DNA of 64,000 nucleotides from Cryptomeria japonica (Eukaryota > Streptophyta > Pinopsida > Cupressales > Cupressaceae), in contig NC_081406.1 of assembly GCF_030272615.1 (NCBI RefSeq), positions 266,837,692 through 266,901,691 on the forward strand, written 5' to 3'. Of this stretch, positions 33,766 through 47,744 are shown one piece after another. How positions within the stretch are numbered: position 1 is the stretch's first letter; the number at the start of each line of letters is the position of its first letter. The notes under the pieces were generated by a model that saw nothing but the letters and a program-made list of their open reading frames with translations, ran no database searches and was not told where the DNA came from. The translations under genes and the position numbers were made by a program.

Positions 33766-35975
33766 GACAACACAATAATGATGCTTTATGACATGCTTGA
33801 ATGATAATTTCGTGATGCTTAAGTGGGTGATGATGAAATGAGATTAGTTTTTCTTCTTAAATACAACACCATAGCACACAAGTTAACTAATCTTGCATGT
33901 AAGTCTTCTCATAACAACTAGTTATTTAGGTGTCATTTAGGCACCCAATAAACTTAATTAAGTTTTCTTCTTATATATTTGACTAAGAAAAATGAATGTA
34001 AAATGATAATTAAGACAAGTCCCTTGGGATGTAGAAATGAATTTGAGTTAGATTCATTGCATATGAATGTCTTATAGTAAGAGGATCATGGTCATGATAT
34101 GCATTGGTATTGTTAGAATGACTATGAAATAGATTAAGTGTAAATCTTCAAGTTTTGATTAAGCGAATTGAAGGATCCCTATCATTGACACTCTATTTAT
34201 GAATTAGGTTATAATTGATAAAATATTAGGGTAAGTGCATGGAAATGATATACAAAATGGGGTCAAAAGTGGCCTTTCTTTTTTTTCTTTCTAAAATTAG
34301 CTAAACCTAAATTTGGATGAATAATTTGAGATACATGAATTGAAAATTGGAAGATATGACAAGAATGTGAATTGCAATACTACTATTCTAGTTTCTAAAC
34401 TATTATTTATAAAAAAATAGTTAAGATTGAGAGGATGAAATGCTATGCAAAGACAAAAGTATTTTTTATTTTTCTCACAATAATATAACATCACGTTTCT
34501 TGTGCGCCCTTCTATTTTAGTGTTGCGTTTAGAATTTTAAAAATCAATTGGTAGTAAGATAGTTAAGAGTGAGTACTCAAAGTTGTATTTTTTTTTATGA
34601 TTTTTCAAAGTGGATGCGTCTTGAAAATCATATCACTGAGCATGTGTATAAAGAATGAAGTGTAGAACAATCCTATGTTTTTAAAAAAAAATTGATAAAT
34701 GGATCAAATTTTATAAGTAAAAAACAATACATATGTATCTGAAGAAAACATAAACATTAGTAAAATAAAATAAAAAATAAATAGGTTAATGTATTTCAAA
34801 TAAAAATATATATGGTTAAAAAGGTAAGAAATTGTGCAATATTTTGGTGGCAGTTTCTCAAAATATTATTATATAACACGTAAAGCTATTGATGTGTAAG
34901 CTGAAAAACACTTGAATGAGGGCAAGTTAACAATCCATGCCTTTAGGTTCCTTTTTCAAACCAATTTCCAAGCCAAAATTGGTAAGAAAAAAATTGTTTA
35001 AAAACGTGAGCACATTATGTAACATGCTCCTACTACATAACAAGAGTGTGGTAGATTCATTAATACCATGATCTCTTGAACACTATGTAATCTATCTAGA
35101 TCAATTTCAATCCCTTTCATGACAAAGAACTAAAATTACTGAGTTTTTTGATACATGAGTAGATACATAAGAAATGGGAACATGAAAGTTTACTATGTGT
35201 TGAAGTGGAAAAGGTTGGTAGTGCAATATATTAATGATGATGTCAATAATGCCAAAGTAAAATAATTGATCATGGGTGATTATATTCATCTTGTGAAGAA
35301 CCTCTAATTGGTAGTCATGTGTCATTATATCATTGTTCAAGTTGAAAACAAATGGCAACTTTAAGCATGCATCCTAAATTAAAATTTTGAATTGGTTACT
35401 TAGGGTAGGAAGAGCTAGGAGTGTAGTTTTTTATTTGTCTAGCATAAGCTCTTTGTTCAAAAACTTAATATTAGTTTTGTGGGTTTCTAAGATAATTTTT
35501 AGATTCTTGAAATTATATTGAAAATTCTCAATAATGTAGGAAAAATAAAGCATTCTCTTATTGCTTTTTATACTCAGGTCATAACCTTTATCTTATTCAG
35601 TGGTATGAATCTTATGTTTGAACCATATTAACTTCCACAACAAGCCTATATCAATTTAGGATAGGGGTCCATTTGAGGCACCATATATTGCCAAGCTACT
35701 TAGGGTACCCACTTTACATAAATTAATTCTCTCTCTCCTCTCTATCTCTCCTCAATATTTGTCCCCCTCTCCATCTTAACCTACATATGTATTTTTACTT
35801 GACACTACCTTTCACCCTCAATTTCTATCTTCATCTTCTCTATCTCTCTATTTATATCTCTACCTATCTCTCTATCTCGATATTACCTCCATCTCCACCT
35901 CTCCCTCTTTCTTTCTTTGTAGTTATCCCTCTATCTCCCTCTCTATGTATCACTCTTACTTTATTTGTCTTTGTA

Positions 35976-35976
<1 letters not shown>
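33766..35976. other. AT-rich intergenic DNA
   Basis: No gene or clear repeat was recognised. CT-rich low complexity occurs at about 35730-35950. Confidence 0.55.
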
Positions 35977-36008
<32 letters not shown>

Positions 36009-36061
36009 TGTATATATGTATATGTATACATATATATGTAATATACATACACATATACATA

Positions 36062-36151
<90 letters not shown>
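35977..36151. repeat. Microsatellite (CA)n followed by a pure (AT)43 run
   Basis: The CA repeats end at 36006. An uninterrupted AT run occupies 36065-36151 (87 bp). Reading frames here are artefacts. Confidence 0.97.
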
Positions 36152-36154
<3 letters not shown>

Positions 36155-37556
36155 ACCTATTCTACTTCTCAAGGTGAAAAGTGTGACCTTGTTTCTTCAA
36201 ATAGGGACTTACAAATTTATAAGATTCTAAAATACCAGATTTAATATGTAGTTACCCTCTTCATATTTACATAAAAGAAAGTGAAGGATTGCAAAAAGAT
36301 CAAGTGAGGTAAGATCAAATCCCTGTGAATATTTATTAAAAATGCTTACACTTTCATAAAATATCATAAAATTAAATTCCTCTCCACACTTACAACCAAG
36401 GAAATCAACTACTTAGCTCTAGAAAATAGGTTACAAAAATATCCAAAAGCACAATAAAATATCCTCATTTTGGAAGAAATAAATACTGTAGGGGTACATT
36501 TAAGGATAACACTTAACCATCTTATAAAAAATAACAAGTAACCATAAGGAAAAACTATCAAGACCTTTGACCAAGATTCTACTAAAATAATAAAGAAGAA
36601 AAGGAAAAACAAAAAGGCTTTAAAATTTGTTATTATGATAAATGGACATGTGGCTTGGTATTGATATAGGTTTGAGGTCCTCATAAATACACCACTAAGA
36701 GATATGTAAAATGAGATAACAATTTAAACCATTTAAGCTAACAATATACAAAAAAATATTTATATATTGATCTTGATAAGGCCATAAAGGCATACAAAAT
36801 GTCATACAATGCCACGAGGCCAATGTATTGTATCTCAAACTATAAAATATCATTAATACATATAGACATAAAAATTATATTATCTATGTGTCATATAAAG
36901 ACATACAATGTGTCTTCAAATATGAAACATACACTATTATTCAAACATTCGACCTCTTTTTTCCCAACTAGAGATTGAGCCTTGATCCCTTATATTAGTT
37001 GGTGTCTTTCATTGTTTTGATCTCTTGCACATCTCACTATTTTGAAGCTCAACATGTATACACAACAATAAAATTTGATAGTATGCCAAGCTTTATTAAT
37101 AAGAAAAATATTTATAATGGTAGTCTAGTTCTTCTTTCCTTTGACACTCAACATCATCAAAGGAGGTTTGTACTCACATAAGAGTCTATACATCAACCTA
37201 AAACATTAACAATATATATTTATCAATTTTCTTGTAATACCTAATTATATCAATCAAGATAAATCACCATTTATAAACATACATATTCATGATCATACCT
37301 ATGTTAAGGGTATTGAGGATAAAATTGTAGCACTAACACCAACATCCAAATTTTCTCATATACTATGAGGTGTGATAACTAAATTCATCATCTAAACAAC
37401 ACAATAATATATTAAACTCAAAAACACAAATATACATTCAAACAATAAATTTAATTTTGTAAAATAACAAAATTTATTTATTCTAATGTACCTATAAATC
37501 TAGTGACATGACCATCCCTATGAACATGGATGCAAGAAGGTGAGGTAATGCCCACC
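36152..37556. other. AT-rich intergenic DNA
   Basis: No gene recognised. Confidence 0.55.
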
Positions 37557-38688
37557 TATTAAACAAATATGGAAAGCTAATGTACTGAGAGGGGAGGGGT
37601 GAATCAGTACTCCAAAACTTTTCTTCAATAATAACCTTATTGTTATGCATAAACAAAATAGTGCAGTAACATAAAATAAAGTTAAAACAAATAGATAACA
37701 ATCATACATGATTCACTCCATAACACATATATTTTGGTTACGCAAAAACTCTTGGTTAGAGAGAAAAACTGCGGTGGGGATGGCACCCACAACTCCACTA
37801 CTGCAATAATAAAGAATGCTCGGTTAGAGCTACATTTAGCTATTTCTGATAGCTTACCCTGTTAGGAGTAACAAGATCTGTTAGATCTACCTTGCTAAAG
37901 GATTTTACAACATTTATTCTGAATGTTGCACCTGGTTAGAGGCTTTACAATTTATAGACTTGGTTAGAGTCTTTTACCCTGTTAAAGGTTTCTCTTTCAA
38001 TCTTCACAATATTACAAATATCTACAACTTTACATCTGAAATGTTATAGCAGATTCTATGTGCTCAGAATAAGATTACCTTGCTTATAGCATACCTCGGT
38101 AACCCATATAGTAACTCGGTAAACCCTTCTGTTTACTTTGTTCTTCAACTTTTCTCTGAAAACCTTCTCGGTGACCTCTGTGTCTCTGTAACAGTCTTCC
38201 TTCATTCATATATGCACACATCTTTAACTCTTAACTCATGTTGTATAAATAGATCTCTTAAAACGGTGATCCAATTCATTGCTTCGATCTTACAAACAAG
38301 ATTCTTCGAATGAATAACTAAACAAAATATTTCATTGGTTAGATTGTCCTTGTAATCATACATAATCTTCTGGTGCAATTTCCAATGTAATAACGGTTAG
38401 ATGTGCCTCGATCTTGTAACACATTTTCATATGCATGTCCAGGTTCAATGTATCTGGTAACACGTTTCACTCGGTGTGTCATCTTTACTGCTCAGTAGTC
38501 TCAAAAAGATACTCGGTAGACAACTCGGTGTATACTGCGTTCTGTGACTACTTTCCTTTGTAACCGACTAGACTGTGCATACCGACTTCTCTGTGTGTAC
38601 CGACTGCATGATTCAGTAGTGCTAACTGACTAGAATATATAGTATGACTTTGAATATAAAACTAATGGCAATTTGATAAGTAGTAACA
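37557..38688 (+). mobile_element. LTR of family B, solo or orphan copy
   Basis: The copy aligns with the element B LTR (16542-17683) in the opposite orientation, from TATGGAAAGCTAATG at the start to TAGTAACA at the end. The first base pair is TA where TG is expected. The hairpin GTACTGA/TCAGTAC lies near its start. Flanking 5-mers (CCACC and GATCA) do not match, so border decay or truncation is likely. Confidence 0.8.
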
Positions 38689-39867
38689 GATCATATTAAC
38701 CCCCCAAGATGAATGAATGTGATATAATATTGCCTAGCTAGTGAAGCCTCAATGCAAGAAAAGCTCCAATTAGCAACCTCCACTCTCCTAGGTGCTTGCA
38801 CGAGGGCTTCACTAAATAGGCAATATCATATCACGTGCATTCATATTGGGCGGCTTAATATCCCAAAAATGAGGGTGCAATATATTGCCCATCGATGAAA
38901 ATAGGGGGTTTTTAATTTGGGCTATGAAAAAATACAATATTTTGTGCAAATAGGGGGGCTTTTAATTCAGACCATGTATTGGGAGGGGGTGGAAAAAAAG
39001 GAGTTTAGGGAAATATTTTTTGAAAACAGGGGGATTCTTTAGGATTCCTTGAATGTAGGTGATATAACCCAGCTTCACTAAGTGAAGCCCCTGTGGATGC
39101 TTGCAAGGTGTTAGAAACTTCCTTTTGTATTGTTTTAACTACTCAAACTGACCTTTATTCTCCTCAACTACCACTTGCATGATAATAGGGCATGTTTTGG
39201 GTGATTTTGGAAAGAAATAAGACTCCTTGAGAGCATAGGATAAGGCTTTTGAATGGTTGAAATCTTCCTAAATATTTCAATGTAAATTGTAGTCCTCAAA
39301 CTTTGTCTCAAACCTATATAAGATTTGCTCTTTGAAAAATGCCCTATTCATGCTCTCCAAACTCTTGCGTGTTATTTAATCATTCATTTATTATGTTCTT
39401 TTCTTTTTTAACCTTATTTTTTGGCATGCTTGTACCCTCCTATACTTTGATGTCTTCTTTTGGATTTATATAGCTCCCTCTAAATTCTTCCTTATATCGT
39501 TGTTCTAGATTCCTCCCTATATCATTGTTCTAGATTCTTGCATGTTTAGTACCTCTATAGGTAACTTTTTTTAATCATAAACAAGTATCTTTGTTGACTT
39601 CGCTATGTTTTTTGACACTCTCTTAATAGTTTAATAGACTTTAATGAATTTCTCACATAAATATTATGATATATAGAAACCTCACACACACCTCTACATG
39701 TTTAAAGATGTTTCTTTACATATTTTAGAGTTGACAAAGAACTTATAACCAAATGCACAAGATCTAAGGTAATGACAAAACCTTAAGTATTTAGGATAGG
39801 TATACAAAACTTTTAAGACTTTTGAGAGTGCTTATGTTTGGCAAATCCTTGCACTATTATCATAGAC
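38689..39867. other. Intergenic DNA without recognisable gene
   Basis: There is a short internal similarity around 38710-39090 (GTGAAGCC and CAATAT blocks). Nothing else was recognised. Confidence 0.5.
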
Positions 39868-40405
39868 CATTAGGAACTTTGACAAATCTCATTGAATATG
39901 CTAATTAACTCCCCAAACCTTTGAAAAACTATTGGCATATCTCAAAAAAAATTAACAACCTTCTAATTTATTTAATATGTTTTAGACCTTTTGATAGAAG
40001 TATACACATATATAAGATAAAATCTTGATAGGTCTGAGACCCTATTATTCTTAACAAGAGTGTTCCATGGAGCTTCCTAATGGGGGTATGGGGGGAGGCG
40101 GAGACAAGATTTCGGGGACCAAGGACCTAAATTTGGGGATGGTGAGGGGATGATAGAGGGATTGTAGAAAAGCGGTGGTGGTGGGGTGGTGTTGATATAA
40201 GAATAGAGGTCGATTGAAATCTTAAAGGAAAAATCTACAATAGAACATCTTTGTGATTGCCCTAAGAAAGGCCAACTAGTTTTCATGAGGTTAAAGGTTG
40301 TAATCAATTTGTAATGGCATGTTCCATATAGCAAGTGACCTAGTGGCATCCTTGGTAGAGGTGGCAAAGGTGGTGCAAGTGGTGTTGTTGTGGGGGGATG
40401 TTTCC
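39868..40405. repeat. Dispersed repeat, intact copy
   Basis: About 538 bp match 47213-47744 with few differences (AACTTTGAC..ATCTCATTGA through GTGGTGTT.TTGTGGGGGGA). Here the sequence runs on past the point where the other copy is broken by element D. Confidence 0.9.
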
Positions 40406-42479
40406 CCCAATTCTCCAAGTTTCGGAAGATGTCCCCCTACATGGGATGCGAGTTTTGGGGGGAACACGTATCCATAGAACACTACTCTTCACTATCCTTA
40501 AACACTCCATAACATGTTTTTCACTATTCAAAACCATTTTCATATGAAATTTTCTAAGGATCATGTTGTGGCAAAGAGGAATGAACTTACCTATCTATTT
40601 TGTGCCACAAATTCTAGTAGGTTTTGCCACATTTTGAACATTATCACAAAGATATAGGTCTTAAACTTTTGTTAATTCCTTCATATGAATGTTACAATCT
40701 TCTAAACTCTTCAAACTACCTATATATCCCTCCAAAAACCATACGGTTAAGATACCTTTTCACATATCAACTTTGATGATCTTTGAGGATATCTTCAAAC
40801 TCCTTGCAACTTCTTTCTAATGATATTGTTCATGGAGTCTTCCATAATCTTTGTGGGAAACCTATATGAATGTATAGCTCTTAATAAAACATGATGATCT
40901 CTCCTTTGATGTTGAATGTTATTTAAGCCTTAGAAGTGTTATGATGGCATTTTTAAAGGATTGCCACTTACTAAATTATTCTTTCTATAGAGTCTTGACA
41001 AGAACTTAATCACTTTGTATATACTATCCTTTTCTTGAAGTTTCCCACCTTACTTGATGACTATCATCTAACAACACTGAATAACAATTTCATGAATAGG
41101 TACACTATCTTCTTAAGGTGGTGAATAGGATCTTAGGGTCTTGACATTTTGAACTGCCCTAATAGCTCTCAAAATCATTGTTTTATCCATACATAGGTTC
41201 TTAGACCTTCTAAATAATCTCCATAAGATAATAAATATTATTGTTACAAAAAATTGACCAATAGAGATATTGGGTGGTTGAAGTAGATAAAAACATGGAA
41301 GAGTAGGTTCAAACTTGCATTCAACGTTACAAGATAATGTGTAAATCAATCCACAATCCATTGAATTAAGAGCTTGAAAAAGACCTGAAAAGGCTGGATG
41401 ATTTTTCTTTGTTTTATATTCGTATATTATGATATGGGTAGAAGCTAACATGGAAAATGAAGACCCAAAGGAAATATACACTAAATGATGTTAAATTCTA
41501 TTGTCACAATAATACGTGCAAGTATGGGAAACTTCTTAAATGATGGTAGAAATAAAATCGTTTCTAGCCCTATCTTGGACCCACTTTCAGTTAAGCCATA
41601 AGTATAAGCTCTTGGATTGCAATTGGGCATATTGATTTTTTACTTTCTTCCTTCACAACATCCATAGTGTCTGTAGTATCTCCATGGCATATGCATGTCT
41701 GGCAAGGCCATAATTTATCTTCACTATGCATAATTGAAGGAAAAAAGTTGCAGCAAATTTTATTTGTAGACTCCACCAGATTATCTTTGCAAACAAATAT
41801 TGCTTGCATAGATTCTCTAAGTTCATCTTTGATATCATGGAACCATAAATTAACAAGACAACAAAAACTCTAATGATTTCTTTGAACTCTATGGAACAAA
41901 CAATTCAAAGACGCTATTTATGAAACCTTCAACCTTTTCTATGATTGTGGACTCTGTACAAATCCCATTAGACTTTTTATGAACTTCACATTCAATATGA
42001 ATAAATTCTATTGTCACTCAATGATCATCTACATCCATCATAGTTAGCCGGAAGAATATAGCATTCACCATGAAAAATCTACTAATCATGATTACCTACT
42101 TGCCTATGGTTTCAAGACCCCAGGAATATAATCCTCCATTACTCATCAAAAGTGTACTCAAACATGATACTTGTTGATGATAGCTTTGTGAAAATTCAGG
42201 ATCATTTGATCTTGGAAGCAAGTGATCTGTAGACAAGCTAGATTTGCAACATGATATCCAAATATCTAAGATTAATATTCTCTTGTGGATGATCTCTCTT
42301 CATTCCTTCTTGTATTATTATTTTCTTGCATTGTAGATACAAAGGCACAAGTTGATAGCATTTAGAGAAGCTAACAACCATTAGAAATAATCTAAATTTG
42401 TCATCTGTTAATCCCCTCTTGACAGCTTTGAAGCCTTTTTTGAAACTCTTATCTATATTCTTATTCTTTTTCCACCCTT
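40406..42479. other. Intergenic DNA without recognisable gene
   Basis: Only short reading frames are present and none resembles a known family to my eye. Confidence 0.5.
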
Positions 42480-43330
42480 TGAAACCACAACAATGTATTT
42501 GACTCGGCAGGGTCCCCACACATCACTTCAACACCAAACATTAGGCAATTCAACCTTTTGCCTTCTCAATGCATTTTTTTTTGTCTTTCCTCTCCATGCT
42601 AAAAGAGCATTTCTCTATATTGGCATAAAGCTTAAGTTGATGCAAGTTGGAAAGAACTTGTCACGTGTTATTCCCATATCTTTTTGAACATAATAATGTC
42701 ATCCAAGTAGACAACCACAAACAGCCTATGAAGAATCTAGGTACATCATTCATCATCCAAATGAATGTTGTCGGTGTAGTGATTATGCCAAAGGGCATCA
42801 ATAACCACTCAAAGAAGCCCTTCTTGGAATCAAAGAAAGTCTTCCAAATGTTAATTAGCTCAACAAGGAATTGATGGTTCCCTGATTTCAAATCAATACC
42901 GTTGAAAAATTCATCTCCTCAAAGTTGGTTCAAGAGGTCAGCAATTTGAGGGAATCAAAAAACTTGTTCTTTATAGTGGTCTTGATTAGGACCCAATAGT
43001 TGTTTTGAATCATCATGTCCCATCTTCTTCTTGGAAAGTAAAAAATGGGCCTCCACAAAGCAAAAGTAGTTGGTCAATATGACCCTTTTAAATCAACTTC
43101 TCAAGTTGTTGTTAAGTATTGATGTAGTCAAATACAAATTCTCTGTCACAGTTGCCACAAAATTTACTTTTCTTCATTTGTATCTTTTGGAAAAATCTTC
43201 CTTGATGACCTCCATGAAACCACCCAAACTGAAATTCACCTCCATCACTAAATCAAGTGGAGTTCCTTCAACTCCTCCTTGGCTAGCAAGCTAGCAATCC
43301 AACATTGTTGAACTAGAATTCTAATTTAAG
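42480..43330 (-). pseudogene. Ruined Ty3/gypsy reverse-transcriptase fragment
   Basis: On the minus strand, broken frames keep the order of chromovirus-type RT motifs. These are an ALWRPIFYFPRRR stretch, TTIKNKF, and then at 42891-42661 KSGNHQF, WKTFFDSKKGFFEWLLMPFG and TFIWMMNDVPRFFIG. The last part runs into a decayed YLDD region. Many stops and frameshifts are present. This is a different lineage from element D and much older. Confidence 0.75.
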
Positions 43331-46300
43331 TAGGGCATACATAATTTTCTCTAATCTAAGAAATTAAAAAGAAATACATCTCCAATTTAGAAATATAATC
43401 ATCAACAGCATCTACATCAATTTTCCCATCAAACTTAGGGATGTCACAACTTACCTAGGATCTAAAGGGAGTCCAATTGCCAAATGAACTTTCCAATGGG
43501 GCCCACTCTTTATTTTGGTTGCTTCAGAGCATCAGCACAAATCGGTTCATCATCCTTGATCTTTGTTTTCCTCAAGCCACCTAGATCAACAACTTGAAGG
43601 AATTCGAGAAGTTAGTAGCTAGTTCTTCAATATAATCGAATCTCATCTTTAATTTAAATCTCCAATATCTGACTGCATTTGATGGTACATGCAAGAGCAA
43701 CTAGGTTGTGATAGCACTTATCTAAATTAGGCTAGTAATTTGGGGAACAATACACTAGTTGAGAAATTCATTGTACCAAAAGTTAAAATTGAACAAAATA
43801 AAACACAAAAATGATAATTACAATATAGTTGAACAAAATGATCTTTATTTTAATCGAGTGTGTTTATAAAATGGGTAAACTTTGTAGTAGAGATGAATGC
43901 CTTCTATTCTTGTTACATGATTCAAATTCAGCCACTATATAGCTTTCAAAAAAAGGAAAACTTACTAAAAGTAGTATATTAGGGATCTTGGTGGAACCAA
44001 AGAATCATCACACCTAGTACTAACTAGTGTCATTGGAAGTTGAAATGAGCATTCAAATAAGGACAAACCTAATGGAAAACTGAAAATGTTTGTTGGAAAA
44101 TTATTTTTTTGGCACCCCCATTTGTCAAGGCCATAACTCTTGTCTATAACTGCCATTAAGATGACTTGAGATGTTTTCTGCATTGCAACACCACTTCCAC
44201 TTTAAGCTATCTCTAGAATAGTTATACTAATGATTGTGGATTGTTTTGGCTAGAAAGAATTAAAAGAAAATCCAAATTAGCATGAAACCAATAGATAATG
44301 TCTATAGAATGATCAATAGATCTTTGACTGAGACAAATGCCTTGGTGAATCCTACGATAAGTAGGGACCCTCTCCATAGCAATATGGATATTCTCAACAA
44401 TTGATTGAATCTCTTGAGCTTGGTGAATAAGACACTAGTGGTCCAAAAGCGAGAATAGGGTATTCTCATAATCAAGAAACACAATGAAGAGATTACAAAG
44501 TATCAAATGGAAATAAAATAGTCTCTTAGGTTTCAATTATTAGTCCTCATTATCTACAATTAGTTATCAACAATAATCAATAATCAACTATTGATACTCA
44601 TTATCAACCCCACAATCAAAGCTTTCCATAAAGGCATCTTTTAGACACAGTCAAACATTTAAATAAACATTGAACTTCAACAAAATTGAGAAAACAATTT
44701 AACAATATTTATTTTTGTCACTTATATTGACAACCCTAGCCACCTTCTTATCTACATTTATTGTTGTCAATTCAACCTAGGGGATTGCCTAATAAGAGTT
44801 AAGTTTCATGCTTCAATACCTTGCATGGTAGGTTCCAAAAAAGTATTATGTAGCATCATGTACTATTTCCTTAACATAGATATACCTTAGAAAAACATTT
44901 AATGCTATAATAGAAAATATATTTTGTAATATTTAGAATTACACAATCAACCATTTGCATTGAATTGGAAGTGTGATCTAATCTTACGCTCTTATATTCT
45001 CAAGAATTATTTGTTAGATACATCTAATGAATCAGTGGGGAAAAAATGTGGGGTACATGTTTTTAGAAGAATGATATGATGGTATTAGATTTTGTGTTTC
45101 TTGATAAAAGTTTATAGGTATTTTTAGTGTTAACTTTGATGGAGACATGTACATAGTTTGTCTTTAGGTTTGAGGATATTGATGGTATGCATGTGAGACT
45201 AGGATTATTGGTTTAGTGATAAGTATGAGTACAACAGTGATGATAATTATGATGTCATAGGTATTTAAGAATGTTTGAGAATTGACACAACATAATCATA
45301 TATATGATTAATAAAATTATATTTTTATATTTTGATGGATTCATGATTATAGATGATAGCGTGGTTTAATATCAAAAAATTATTCTTATCTTCTATTTTC
45401 TTGTTTGGTTCCTAATAGAATCCCTACAATTTTCCTAGGACCTCTGATCTATCTTTCACTTGCCAAGAAAAATTGCCTAAGTGATAGAATTCCTAAGTCC
45501 AAACAAGCTCCCTTAAACCCTAATTCCTAGCGTTGTTGTGACTTACTACATCCAGTTTCCTAGCTTTAAGTTATGATTTGAAGTCTTCATCATTATCTAT
45601 TTACTGATCTCCTTGCCTAGATACCATTTTATCCAGTCGAGCTTTATTTTTTCTTAATTCTATACTCTTTTGATGAGGCCTATTCAGTCGAGTTTGCACC
45701 TGATCTAGCTTAACAGTAACCAATTGGTTGTGTGGCCCCACAGTTTGAAAGATATCTGAGTCTACTTAGTTGTACGCTAGTGTGGAATTACCATTTGTAT
45801 CCCCAATGGAGTTCTTTGATTGCTCCAAGTATTTTCAAGGCATTCAAAGATTTTTCAAATTTGATTTGACTGATTTGGATCCTTGTTCTTGTTGTGATGA
45901 GAAAATTTACTAACAACCCACATTCAAATGTGAGAAGGCTAGTTGCAGAATGTTGCATTCAAGCACACAAGAAGTGATCATGAAATGACTGATATTGTTA
46001 AATTTTTGGTCACTTGAGCAAAATAAATACATCAGGACTACCTCAAAATTTTCATTGGTTATACTTGGAACGTTTAGATAACTTGATCTCTTAAAAATCT
46101 TTGCAATTGAACTAGTGTTTGTTGCAAATCAACGAGTGGTCATTCTACACCTGAATTTGCTTAAATTTGGTGAATTTCATACTTGTGAGCCTGTAATTGC
46201 TAGTAAAAATTGAATTTTTCAACAGACTTGAGTAGACTTGCAAAACCCTAGCTGTGGTTGAAACCCCAAGTCTCTACTAAGTGCATAAAAATGAGACAAT

Positions 46301-47212
46301 CAATTGGACAAACTTCTACCTCAAGAAGAGGGATTGATGAACATCTTATATAATTTGGTAGATCATCAAAGAGACTTGTGAATGTGAGCACTCTAGGAGG
46401 CCCTACAGATGAATTGGTTGATTACCTCGAAGGTTGCAGAGCTGCAAATATACTAGTCACTGCACTTGCATAGAAAGAGAAGCTCGTTTCCCTCCTTGTA
46501 ATGCTTATGTTTTGGATTTGGGGAATCTGGCAGTGCCCAATGTCTTTGTGGATGCTGATTTGATCAAAGCAATTTCTAGAAGGTATAATGTAAGATGGAA
46601 CATCGAAGAGGGCTGTTAATGCATTTTCTATGATCTTAAGAGGTTCGGGTGCCTCGGTATTATATAAAGCTCGTCGATGCCAGAATTCATTTTTTGGGAA
46701 GTGGGAGTAAGGCATAAGAAGATTTAATTTAAAATGAAATTGAATATGCAAAAGAGTGTAACCTTTTAGGAGATTGCACGCAGGGTTGCCAGAGTTCGAC
46801 GAAGCTTGCACACAAAGTTGCCAAAGGTCGACACAATTACTAATTCTAACTATCTACTAATACAAGCACAAGGATCCAAATCAGTCAAATCACGCAGGGT
46901 TGCCTCAACTTCTTTAGTGCTTGAACTAACGCACGGGATTGATTGAGCAAATGATTTGTCCTCTTTTTTTTTTTTTTTTTTAAAGTAATGTCTATGGTCG
47001 TCGGAATTTTGATGAACGCGAGCACTTTTTTTCAAAAAAAACAAATTTCATTACTAATGCCTTCTCCGTCGAAACCAAATGTGAAATTATCGTCGGAATT
47101 CCGATGAATTCGGGTATTTAAAAAAAAAAAAATCAAATTTGGTCACAATATACCTTCTCTGTTGGAAACCTCCATTGGAAATCTCCATCGGAATTTTAGG
47201 CCAAATGTATTA
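43331..47212. other. Intergenic DNA; TCGGAATTCCGA-type inverted repeats near its right end
   Basis: No gene was recognised. At about 46990-47200 several CGTCGGAATT and TCGGAATTCCGATGA segments recur around A- and T-runs, which could be a small DNA transposon remnant. A 129-codon frame at 46422-46811 (minus) has no family I know. Confidence 0.4.
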
Positions 47213-47744
47213 GTGAGGAACTTTGACGAATCTCATTGAATGTGCTAATTAACTCCCCAAACCTTTGAAAAACTATTGGCATATCTCAAAAAAATTTAAC
47301 AACCTTCTAATTTTTTTAATATGTTTTAGACCTTTTGACAGAATTATACATAGATATAAGATAGAATCTTGATAGGTCTGAGACCCTATTATTCTTAACA
47401 AGAGTGTTCCATAGAGTTTCCTAATGGGGGTACGAGGGGAGGCGGGGATGGAATTTCAGGGACCAAGGACCTAAATTTGGGGATGGTGAGGGGATGACAG
47501 AGGGATGGTAGAAGAGCGGTGGTGGTGGGGTGGTGTTGATATAAAAAATAGAGGCTGATTAAAATCTTAAAGGCAAAATCTACAATAGAACATCTCTATG
47601 ATTGCCCCAAGAAAGGCCAACTAGTCTTATGAGGTTAAAGGTTGCAATCAATATGTAATGGCATGTGCCATATAGCAAGTGACCTAGTGGAATCCTCGAC
47701 AAAGGTGGCATAGGTGGTGCAAGTGGTGTTATTGTGGGGGGACG
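47213..47744. repeat. Dispersed repeat, copy interrupted by element D
   Basis: It matches 39868-40405 and stops abruptly at GGGGGGACG, where TGTAATGCCC begins. The break marks the left border of element D. Confidence 0.88.

Noticed and set aside
35787-36244. Tyr/Ile- and His/Thr-repeat ORFs
   Set aside because: Translations of the (CA)n and (AT)n microsatellites.
46422-46811. 129-codon minus-strand ORF as a real gene
   Set aside because: No recognisable motif, no promoter or partner exon, and the region is surrounded by repeats; left as an unexplained open frame.
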